A DNA stretch of 5,262 nucleotides from an uncultured Eubacteriales bacterium. GTDB lineage: Bacteria > Bacillota > Clostridia > UBA1381. The DNA is taken from NCBI GenBank assembly GCA_900556575.1, contig USPO01000135.1:1-5262 (forward strand), given 5' to 3'. Made by a program: the position numbers and the translations under genes. The notes beneath the pieces are model-generated. The model saw nothing but the letters and a program-made list of their open reading frames with translations, was not told the DNA's origin and did not search any database. Below, piece after piece: positions 1 through 5,139 of the stretch (positions are counted from its first letter, which is position 1; the number at the start of each line of letters is the position of its first letter).

Positions 1-951
1 AAATACAACCGCTGCGGAAATACCGGTCTTATGCTTCCGGCATTTTCACTCGGTCTTTGGCACAACTTCGGCAGCCGTGATAACTATGATAACATGGTTG
101 ATATGCTGACAACGGCATTTGACTTGGGTATTACCCACTTCGATCTTGCCAATAACTACGGTCCGTATCCGGGCAGTGCCGAAGAAAATTTCGGAAAAGT
201 TCTTAAAAATGAACTCGCTCCGTACAGAGATGAGCTTATCATTTCAACAAAGGCGGGTTATACAATGTGGCCGGGTCCTTACGGTGACCACGGCTCAAGA
301 AAATATCTTATAGCAAGTCTTGACCAAAGCTTAAAAAGAATGGGACTTGACTATGTAGATATATTCTATCATCACAGACCCGATCCCGAAACTCCGATGG
401 AGGAAACCGCAAGAGCATTAGATCAGATTGTAAGAAGCGGCAAGGCTATTTATGTCGGTATTTCAAATTACAATGCCGAGCAGACAAAGCAGATGGCAGA
501 AATCATGAAATCACTCGGAACACCGCTCGTTATTCATCAGCCGAGATATAATATGTTTGAACGCTGGATTGAAAACGGACTTCAGGATGTTCTCGATGAA
601 GAAGGCATGGGTTCAATTTCATTCTGTCCGCTTGCACAGGGTATGCTTACAAACAAATATATCCATGGAATTCCGGAAGGCTCAAGAGCCACAAAATCAG
701 CATTTCTTACACCTGACAGAATTAAGGATGATGTAATAGCAAAAGTTGTTAAGCTTAATGAAATTGCACAGAACAGAGGTCAGTCACTTGCACAGATGGC
801 TTGTGCATGGAATTTAAGAGGCGGCAGACTTACAAGTGTAATCTTAGGTGCTTCAAAGTCATCTCAGCTTGTTGAAAATGTCGGCTCATTAAAGAACTTA
901 GACTTCACTCAAGACGAACTCAACGCAATTGACGAGGCTTTAAAGGGTTGA
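1..951 (+). CDS. Aldo/keto reductase, YghZ / L-glyceraldehyde-3-phosphate reductase type (5' end missing)
   Basis: This is an NADPH-dependent aldo/keto reductase of the TIM-barrel superfamily, probably cytosolic. The reading frame is open from base 1, and the residues before the first ATG (base 31) already match the family start (YNRCGNTGL, as in the YRYCGKSGL of E. coli YghZ), so the true start lies a little upstream of the window. About 316 residues are visible. Seen motifs, numbered from the first codon here: LGLWHNFG (17-24), HFDLANNYGPYPGSAEENFG with catalytic Asp48 and Tyr53, STKAGY with Lys84, and YVDIFYHHRPD with the catalytic His probably at 125. SVILGAS near the C-terminus is the usual cofactor-phosphate region. 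Similarity to YghZ continues over the whole length, so reduction of L-glyceraldehyde 3-phosphate, methylglyoxal or related toxic aldehydes is the best guess from the family; the substrate is not shown by sequence. The C-terminus stops about ten residues earlier than YghZ. The next gene starts five bases after the TGA. Confidence 0.93.
   Translation, partial: KYNRCGNTGLMLPAFSLGLWHNFGSRDNYDNMVDMLTTAFDLGITHFDLANNYGPYPGSAEENFGKVLKNELAPYRDELIISTKAGYTMWPGPYGDHGSRKYLIASLDQSLKRMGLDYVDIFYHHRPDPETPMEETARALDQIVRSGKAIYVGISNYNAEQTKQMAEIMKSLGTPLVIHQPRYNMFERWIENGLQDVLDEEGMGSISFCPLAQGMLTNKYIHGIPEGSRATKSAFLTPDRIKDDVIAKVVKLNEIAQNRGQSLAQMACAWNLRGGRLTSVILGASKSSQLVENVGSLKNLDFTQDELNAIDEALKG
942..947 (+). promoter_or_regulatory. 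Ribosome binding site that sets the LRR gene start
   Basis: AAAGGG lies nine bases before ATG 957 and inside the last codons of the reductase. It favours ATG 957 over TTG 948, which lies immediately after it with no room for initiation, and over ATG 960. Its location inside the upstream gene suggests the two genes are translated from one transcript. Confidence 0.5.
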
Positions 952-956
952 TCGAT

Positions 957-1424
957 ATGATGGATAATTCGATATTTCCAATGCTTGATGCAAAGCGTCC
1001 TAACATTGGCGAGCAGCTTTACGAACATTTTCTGTATGACATGATGACAGGAACTATAACAGGTCATGTAGGCGAAATAACAGGAGAGCTGAATATACCG
1101 GATGAAATCCACGGCATAGAAATTCGTACTATCGGTACCGGTGCATTCACAGGATGCACCGGTATTACATCTCTAAAGATAGGAAATGGAATTGCCGAGA
1201 TTGAAACCGGTGCATTTTCCGGCTGCAGCAATATCAGGCAGCTGACGCTTCCCGACAGCCTAAAATATATAGGAACAGCTGCATTCATGGGCTGCACAAA
1301 CCTAAATGACATTACTATTCCATACGGAACAGAGCATATAGGCGAACAGGCATTCTACGGCTGCGGATTAAGCAACGTAAAACTTCCGGACAGTGTTCAA
1401 TATTGTGCCGCAGATGCATTTTAA
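957..1424 (+). CDS. Short BspA-type (LRR_5) leucine-rich repeat protein
   Basis: This 155-residue protein is built of leucine-rich repeats of the BspA / LRR_5 type. After an N-terminal lead (1-25) comes a typical entry segment (FLYDMMTGTITG, then GELNIPDEIHGIEIRTIG). Next follow tandem repeats whose AF-x-GC blocks fall at residues 63, 86, 109 and 132, exactly 23 residues apart, with a fifth, incomplete AF at 154. Each repeat carries the pattern L-x-x-hydrophobic-x-hydrophobic-P/G-x-x-hydrophobic-x-x-I-G. There is no signal peptide, membrane segment or sorting motif, so unlike most BspA relatives it should stay in the cytoplasm. LRR_5 domains generally bind proteins; the partner is unknown. 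I chose ATG 957 for its AAAGGG site; an in-frame TTG at 948 would overlap the reductase stop. The chain stops abruptly in mid-repeat at TAA 1422, and the same frame resumes GNTEVDK up to a TGA that overlaps the next ATG, so the end may be truncated by a nonsense change. Confidence 0.85.
   Translation: MMDNSIFPMLDAKRPNIGEQLYEHFLYDMMTGTITGHVGEITGELNIPDEIHGIEIRTIGTGAFTGCTGITSLKIGNGIAEIETGAFSGCSNIRQLTLPDSLKYIGTAAFMGCTNLNDITIPYGTEHIGEQAFYGCGLSNVKLPDSVQYCAADAF
1136..1164. repeat. Perfect 11-bp inverted repeat inside the LRR gene
   Basis: TACCGGTGCAT (1136-1146) and ATGCACCGGTA (1154-1164) are exact reverse complements around a 7-base loop, so the mRNA could form a stable hairpin. It lies in codons for the first AF-x-GC block. 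Each arm contains ACCGGT, itself a palindrome, so it may partly be a by-product of repeated Thr-Gly codons. There is no U tract behind it, so it is not an intrinsic terminator. Confidence 0.7.
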
Positions 1425-1444
1425 GGAAATACAGAGGTAGATAA

Positions 1445-1918
1445 ATGAACTCAAAACCAACTATTCTATATCATGCAAGCAAGGAAATTGTGGAATTTCC
1501 CGAAATAAGAAAAGCAAAGTATACCAAGGACTTTTCTTGGGGATTTTATTGCACCAAAAATTTAGAACAGGCTATACGCTGGGCAAATAGAGGAGAAGGA
1601 ACTCCTATTATTAACAAATACACTTATATTCCCAAAAACAATTTATCAATATTATGCTTTGAAGAAATGAATGATACCTGGCTTGACTTTATAGCTGATT
1701 GCCGTTCGGGAAAACTCCATAATTACGACATTGTAGAAGGTCCGATGGCAGATGATACTATTTGGAATTATGTTAATGATTATCTTTATGGTGATATGAC
1801 AAGAACCCAATTTTGGTCATTTGCCGCATTTAAACATCCAACACACCAAATAAGCTTTCATACATTGGCTGCTATCGATTGCCTTACATTTGAAGGAAGT
1901 GATATAATTTATGACTAA
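1445..1918 (+). CDS. DUF3990-like protein, putative ADP-ribosyltransferase-fold effector or toxin
   Basis: This 157-residue soluble protein resembles DUF3990 from recall of the family pattern. Seen motifs: ILYHAS at 7-12 (His10), DFSWGFYCT at 29-37 (Tyr35) followed by QAIRWA at 42-47, the YDIVEGPMADD block at 94-104, and HQISFHT at 134-140, followed by a hydrophobic L-x-F strand. The order His, then GFY-x-T, then a late Gln/Glu strand is that of ADP-ribosyltransferases of the H-Y-E class. Here the third position appears to be Gln135 rather than Glu, so the chemistry is uncertain. The length suits a complete single-domain protein. ATG 1445 has an AGAGG site seven bases upstream (1433-1437). 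It starts 20 bases after the LRR gene, and its last 8 bases overlap the next gene, which implies translational coupling. DUF3990 genes in Firmicutes often sit beside small DUF3791-type genes, so a toxin-antitoxin or host-modifying role is plausible but inferred. Confidence in the family is good, in the function low. Confidence 0.8.
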   Translation: MNSKPTILYHASKEIVEFPEIRKAKYTKDFSWGFYCTKNLEQAIRWANRGEGTPIINKYTYIPKNNLSILCFEEMNDTWLDFIADCRSGKLHNYDIVEGPMADDTIWNYVNDYLYGDMTRTQFWSFAAFKHPTHQISFHTLAAIDCLTFEGSDIIYD

Positions 1919-2351
1919 CGAAAAAGATAATATATTTTATCTATGTTCCTTAATAGAATTTACTGCACGCAAAACTCACAATCATAGAAGTACCATCGTA
2001 AATCTTCTTGGAATTAACGGAATAAAAAAACAACTTCATGATGCACCCGTTAATCACTGCCTAAGCTTTGAACAGGTCTCGGATGAATTGATTGATACCT
2101 ATAATATAAAAAAAGGCAGTTTTGATACAATCACAAATTGCCGTTACAAAGTTCCTTCTTTTCTTTCTATCGGAAAGCTTTACAGCCGAATTATTTTTGA
2201 CTGTGCCTCTCCCGGAAAAGAAGCCGAGGAATTGCTAAAGCTTTTTAATTCTTTTATAAGCGATGATATTTCTGATTTTTCAACCGGACTATATTATGAA
2301 TCGCCCAGCTACTTAAATTGCTCTTATAAAAGCGGAAAGCTTTTAAATTAA
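1911..2351 (+). CDS. Conserved DUF3990-partner protein, candidate antitoxin or regulator
   Basis: I have no named family for this 146-residue soluble protein, though the pattern fits conserved genes I recall next to DUF3990. It looks two-part. Residues 7-66 are helical (FYLCSLIEFTARKTHNHR, then LLGINGIKKQL, then NHCLSFEQVSDELIDTY) and loosely recall DUF3791, in which a short helical region is followed by an LHT-x-G...DID-x-I segment. Residues 77-146 hold CRYKVPS, IGKLYSRII, the acidic FISDDISDF (115-123) and a closing YYESPSYLNCSYKSGKLL. There is no signal peptide or membrane helix. Its ATG lies inside the DUF3990 stop region (8-base overlap). The nearest SD-like site, AAGGAAG at 1893-1899, is 11 bases away, which is long, so initiation probably depends on ribosomes finishing DUF3990. 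That coupling suits two proteins made together, such as a toxin and its neutraliser, but which one is the antitoxin is inference. It is the last gene before the hairpin at 2358-2396. Confidence 0.75.
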   Translation: MTNEKDNIFYLCSLIEFTARKTHNHRSTIVNLLGINGIKKQLHDAPVNHCLSFEQVSDELIDTYNIKKGSFDTITNCRYKVPSFLSIGKLYSRIIFDCASPGKEAEELLKLFNSFISDDISDFSTGLYYESPSYLNCSYKSGKLLN

Positions 2352-2354
2352 AAT

Positions 2355-2400
2355 GAGGAGGCTGTCACAAAACTCTTTGAGTTTTGCAGCAGCCTCTCTA
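2355..2400. terminator. Long hairpin between convergent genes, probable bidirectional terminator
   Basis: An outer stem GAGGCTG (2358-2364) with CAGCCTC (2390-2396) encloses an inner perfect 8-bp stem CAAAACTC (2368-2375) with GAGTTTTG (2379-2386) and a TTT loop. The two stems are separated by a small internal bulge. It sits 6 bases after the stop of the + strand cassette and 7 bases after the mscS-like stop on the - strand. The tails on both sides are T-rich but interrupted (TACTATTATTTATT on +, ATTTTAATTT on -), so it is a good but not ideal intrinsic terminator in either direction. Confidence 0.8.
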
Positions 2401-2403
2401 CTA

Positions 2404-3228
2404 TTATTTATTAATTACAGTAATATGTGAATACGGTATCTCCAGTCCTCTTCTTGCCATTTCCGCTCTTACATGACGCAGTATATCTCTTTTGCACTGA
2501 TACTGCATTGATGGTGTACACGGAGCAATAATTTTTATATTTATAGATGAGGCATCAAGCATATCTACACCCAATACCTTTGCATCATCTATTATGTACG
2601 GCAATGCCTTTTTCAAGCCCGATGTCATATCCTCCATTTCCGAAATTACTTTATCTATATCTTCATCATATGACACAGGAATCGAAACAATCACATTTCT
2701 GTTTTCCTTTGAGTGATTTATTACTTTGCTTATTGTTCCGTTCGGAATGTACATCCTATCTCCGTCAAAGCCTTCTATACACGTCATTCTTAAAGATATT
2801 GATATAACTTTTCCCTCAAAACCCTCAAGCGTCACATAATCGCCCACACTGAACTGGTCTTCAATCAAAATAAAAAAACCGTTTATAGAGTCCTTTACAA
2901 GGCTTTGCGCTCCCAAACCAAGAGCAGCACCGGCAATTCCCGTTGCGGCTATAATTGAACTCGGATTGACTTTAAACAATATCTGAAGAACCCACAGGAA
3001 GGTTAAAAACGTTATTACAACCGTTATTATTTTTGATATTACAGAAAATATAGTTCTGTATCTTCCGGCATTATCCTCGCTCTTGTTCTGAACCGCCCTG
3101 CTTACATACCTTAATATCTTTCTGTTTAAAAATTTATCTGCAATAACTGCCGCAGCAATTATAACCACTGCATGAAATATCGGATTGTTTATTATTGCAT
3201 TTACTATTTCTCTTATTTCTTCAGGCAT
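2404..3228 (-). CDS. Small-conductance mechanosensitive channel, MscS family
   Basis: This membrane channel opens under membrane tension and releases small solutes during osmotic downshock; the family works as a heptamer in the inner membrane. At 274 residues it matches E. coli MscS (286) and Bacillus YkuT-type proteins. Visible parts are hydrophobic helices at about 16-35 and 59-84 and the pore-lining third helix at about 91-122 with the signature GIAGAALGLGAQSL (97-110), rich in packed Gly and Ala. The beta domain follows (SVGDYVTLEGFEGKV, then ISLRMT, and the IPNGTISKVINHS motif at 161-173), then the cytoplasmic alpha/beta domain ending in EIPYSHITV. The start at 3228 has AGAAGGG upstream (+ strand 3241-3247) at a long 12-base spacing. 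No better start exists, as this one leaves the N-terminal helix intact. It follows the metallopeptidase gene by 19 bases and is the last gene of the - strand operon, ending at the shared hairpin. Confidence 0.95.
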   Translation of the reverse strand: MPEEIREIVNAIINNPIFHAVVIIAAAVIADKFLNRKILRYVSRAVQNKSEDNAGRYRTIFSVISKIITVVITFLTFLWVLQILFKVNPSSIIAATGIAGAALGLGAQSLVKDSINGFFILIEDQFSVGDYVTLEGFEGKVISISLRMTCIEGFDGDRMYIPNGTISKVINHSKENRNVIVSIPVSYDEDIDKVISEMEDMTSGLKKALPYIIDDAKVLGVDMLDASSINIKIIAPCTPSMQYQCKRDILRHVRAEMARRGLEIPYSHITVINK

Positions 3229-3247
3229 TTTTGCTCAGTTCCCTTCT

Positions 3248-3934
3248 TTAAATTTCACACCGGTATGAAACATTAAGCTGTTGTTTAATGTCCCTCCAAT
3301 CGGGCATATATTTTTCAACTTCATTCCAAAATTCTCTGCTGTGATTAGGTATTCTCAAATGCGTCAGCTCATGCAAAATCACATACTCTATACATTGTAT
3401 CGGCTTTTGTACCAATTGTAATGCAAGCCATACTCTGCTTTCTTTGTAATTACACGTCCCCCATCTTGTTTTCATATATTTAGTTCTGATTTCTTTTGGC
3501 TTTAATCCGGTTACTCTTTCCCACTTCGGAAACAGTTCCGACATTTTTTCTTCAAGCATCCCTCTATATATTTTTCGCATATACTCTATTCTCTGATTTG
3601 CGGTTGATGTGGGCGACATTATCAGATATGCTGTTTTATCCTTTATATAAAAGCTGTTCCCGTTTCCGGGAATAAATACTAAGTCATATTTTTTTCCGAA
3701 AATATATATTGTTTCACCGGATATATATTTTCTTTGTTCCGGCAGCTCTACACTCTCATACTTCTTTATAGTATCCCTTATCCATTGTATATTGGTTCGT
3801 GCAAAATCTTCTATTGTTTCATTGCTTACTCCATAGGGTGCGGATATATATACGCTTTTATCGGGTCTGACATGAAGATGTATCCTTTTTATACGTTTTC
3901 TCTGTACTCCTATTTCAATTTCTTCAATAAACAC
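3248..3934 (-). CDS. YgjP-like zinc metallopeptidase (M48 / DUF45 family)
   Basis: This 228-residue soluble protein has the YgjP-like (DUF45) architecture. An N-terminal beta-rich part contains KRIHLHVRPDKSVYISAP (16-33), typical of the family, followed by a helix with IQWI. The RWGTC motif stands at 157-161. The zinc site is HELTH at 188-192 with Glu189 as the expected catalytic base, and a third ligand probably at His198 in NHSREFW. The family is predicted to be a peptidase of the M48 type; its physiological substrate is not established, so only the fold and metal site are firm. The start is GTG at 3934, supported by a strong GAGGAGGG site eight bases upstream. It lies 53 bases after the 93-residue gene and 19 bases before the channel gene, so the last two genes of the operon are closely linked. 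Some relatives travel with type I restriction systems; nothing of that kind is visible here. Confidence 0.93.
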   Translation of the reverse strand: MFIEEIEIGVQRKRIKRIHLHVRPDKSVYISAPYGVSNETIEDFARTNIQWIRDTIKKYESVELPEQRKYISGETIYIFGKKYDLVFIPGNGNSFYIKDKTAYLIMSPTSTANQRIEYMRKIYRGMLEEKMSELFPKWERVTGLKPKEIRTKYMKTRWGTCNYKESRVWLALQLVQKPIQCIEYVILHELTHLRIPNHSREFWNEVEKYMPDWRDIKQQLNVSYRCEI

Positions 3935-3942
3935 CTATGCTG

Positions 3943-3950
3943 CCCTCCTC
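3943..3950 (-). promoter_or_regulatory. Strong ribosome binding site for a GTG start
   Basis: On the - strand this reads GAGGAGGG, nearly the full anti-SD complement, eight bases before the GTG at 3934. It is the best SD site in the window and settles the non-ATG start of the metallopeptidase gene. Confidence 0.8.
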
Positions 3951-3987
3951 AATTAAAAACAAAGCCTGTCAATATTTTATTTATGCT

Positions 3988-4269
3988 TTATAAAACCTCT
4001 TTAAAAATATAATGCCCGTCATTGCTTTGTGTTGCATATAACATTATTTTTCCCGCATTGGGGCGCTTAATGACAACAGCATATCCAAGTTCTGTTTTCT
4101 GCACCGGAGAATATACCGCTCCGGGATAATTACTTTCAACATATCTTGCGATTGCATCATGTTCATTCTTAAAACGTATATGATTAAATATTCCCTTACC
4201 TTCAATCGCAGAATAAGCGGTTACCGCCGCAGCTGCTATTGAAAACTGCAATAATCTTTTCTTATTCAT
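3988..4269 (-). CDS. Small single-pass membrane-anchored or exported protein of unknown function
   Basis: This complete 93-residue protein is not one I can name. The N-terminus is MNKKRLLQF followed by a hydrophobic, Ala-rich stretch at about 7-22. That is either an uncleaved membrane anchor with positive residues inside or a signal peptide; no lipobox cysteine is present. The remainder has a short conserved-looking segment GIFNHIRFKNEHDAIARYVE (26-45), in which a basic stretch leads into a helix. It is followed by a beta-rich tail (GYAVVIKRP, GKIMLYAT, GHYIFKEVL) that would form a small domain of three or four strands, probably outside the membrane. ATG 4269 has an ideal GGAGG site (+ strand 4277-4281) seven bases away, which supports real translation. 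It lies 27 bases after rsmI and 53 bases before the metallopeptidase gene, so it is probably co-transcribed with both. I recall similar small proteins in Clostridia but cannot assign a family. Confidence 0.78.
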   Translation of the reverse strand: MNKKRLLQFSIAAAAVTAYSAIEGKGIFNHIRFKNEHDAIARYVESNYPGAVYSPVQKTELGYAVVIKRPNAGKIMLYATQSNDGHYIFKEVL

Positions 4270-4296
4270 CTCTAAGCCTCCAATCCGGATTGTTTT

Positions 4297-5139
4297 TTAA
4301 TTCTTATGATAAATATTATATACCTCTCTTTTGGGAACTCCTCTGTCTGCCGCAGTTTGCTTTATTGCTTCCTTCGAGGACATTCCGTCATTAATATACT
4401 TGTCAACGTGCTGTTCAACACTTAAATCGTTCCACCATGCTTCTTCTTCATCCGTTGTCTTTTCCGATGCTCCTTCTATTACAAGAACATATTCCCCTCT
4501 CGGTGATTCTTCCTCATATTTTGCGACTGCACCATCAAGGTCTGTTCTTATAACTTCCTCATGCATCTTGGTAAGCTCTCTTACAAGTGCTATTTTTCTG
4601 TCCCCTCCGAAAAACTCTTTCATATCTGCCAGGGTTGTTTTAAGTTTATGCGGCGCCTCATAAAAAATCAATGTATGTGTATCATTTTTAACAGAACCGA
4701 GATGCTCTCGTCTGTGGCGCTTATTGACCGAAAGAAATCCCTCAAAAGCAAAACGTCTTGTATTCATTCCGGAAAGTATAAGTGCATTTATGCCCGCAAC
4801 CGGCCCCGGAACAGAGGTTATTGTTATGTCATTTTCTATACAAAGCTTTACAAGGTCCTCGCCGGGGTCGGAAATCGCCGGTGTTCCCGCATCTGAAACC
4901 TGTGCTATATTTTTCCCCTCTTTCAAAAGAGAAATTATATATTCGCCTTTAGTCTTTTTATTATGCTCATGGTAGCTTGTAAGCGGTTTTGAAATATCAA
5001 AGTGATTTAACAGCTGCAGTGTCCTTCTCGTATCTTCCGCAGCAATTAAATCCACTGTATTTAAAACCTCTATCGCCCTCGGTGATATATCCCCAAGGTT
5101 TCCGATAGGTGTTGCCACCAAATATAGTGTCCCTATCAT
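4297..5139 (-). CDS. rsmI: 16S rRNA (cytidine-1402-2'-O)-methyltransferase RsmI
   Basis: RsmI uses S-adenosylmethionine to methylate the 2'-OH of C1402 in the decoding centre of 16S rRNA, acting on the 30S subunit. From ATG 5139 the protein is 280 residues, the usual family length. Seen motifs are LYLVATPIGNLGD (5-17), AEDTR (34-38), YHEHN (56-60), SDAGTPAISDPG (82-93), PGP (111-113), FYEAPHK (159-165) and RELTKMHEE (187-195). These are the tetrapyrrole-methylase-fold signatures of RsmI. The C-terminus (about 251-280, MSSKEAIKQTAADRGVPKRE and on) is the family's helix-turn-helix-like end. I chose ATG 5139 because the protein then starts with the canonical MIGTLYLVATP and has GGAG six bases upstream. 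The upstream in-frame ATG 5151 and GTG 5169 lack an SD site. The frame of a preceding gene reads into this one, matching the common Firmicutes order trmN6-rsmI. It heads a run of three further - strand genes. Confidence 0.97.
   Translation of the reverse strand: MIGTLYLVATPIGNLGDISPRAIEVLNTVDLIAAEDTRRTLQLLNHFDISKPLTSYHEHNKKTKGEYIISLLKEGKNIAQVSDAGTPAISDPGEDLVKLCIENDITITSVPGPVAGINALILSGMNTRRFAFEGFLSVNKRHRREHLGSVKNDTHTLIFYEAPHKLKTTLADMKEFFGGDRKIALVRELTKMHEEVIRTDLDGAVAKYEEESPRGEYVLVIEGASEKTTDEEEAWWNDLSVEQHVDKYINDGMSSKEAIKQTAADRGVPKREVYNIYHKN

Noticed and set aside
872..900. Possible promoter for the LRR gene (TTGAAA, 17 bases, AACTTA)
   Set aside because: The -10 hexamer is poor and the site is inside the reductase gene; chance matches of this quality are common in AT-rich DNA.
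909..1312. Two - strand open frames antisense to the reductase end and LRR gene
   Set aside because: The + strand products match known families over the same bases. The second frame mirrors the 23-residue repeat of the LRR gene, as expected for a shadow.
1143..1364. Regular 69-base periodicity, considered as a tandem DNA repeat
   Set aside because: The period is protein-level (23-residue LRR units with AF-x-GC). The DNA copies have diverged at synonymous and other sites, so it is not a recent DNA duplication.
2547..2807. + strand open frame of 86 codons
   Set aside because: It is antisense to the MscS beta and C-terminal domains and shows no domain or start signal.
3540..3860. Many TATATA-type tracts, considered as a repeat array or operator cluster
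   Set aside because: They are irregularly spaced and fall on Ile (ATA) and Tyr (TAT) codons of the metallopeptidase gene, so codon use explains them.
3950..3987. TTGACA on the - strand in the 53-base gap before the metallopeptidase gene, suggesting an internal promoter
   Set aside because: At a 16-18 base spacing the downstream position falls on the SD region and has no -10-like hexamer, leaving no room for a leader.
3734..4012. + strand open frame of 92 codons with hydrophobic, Tyr/Phe-rich sequence
   Set aside because: It is antisense to the metallopeptidase N-terminus. The hydrophobic look comes from AT-rich codons read backwards.
4331..4975. Several overlapping + strand open frames of 83-111 codons
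   Set aside because: They lie antisense to rsmI, whose motifs are unmistakable, have no SD site or recognisable domains, and are Ser/Cys-rich in the way antisense frames are.
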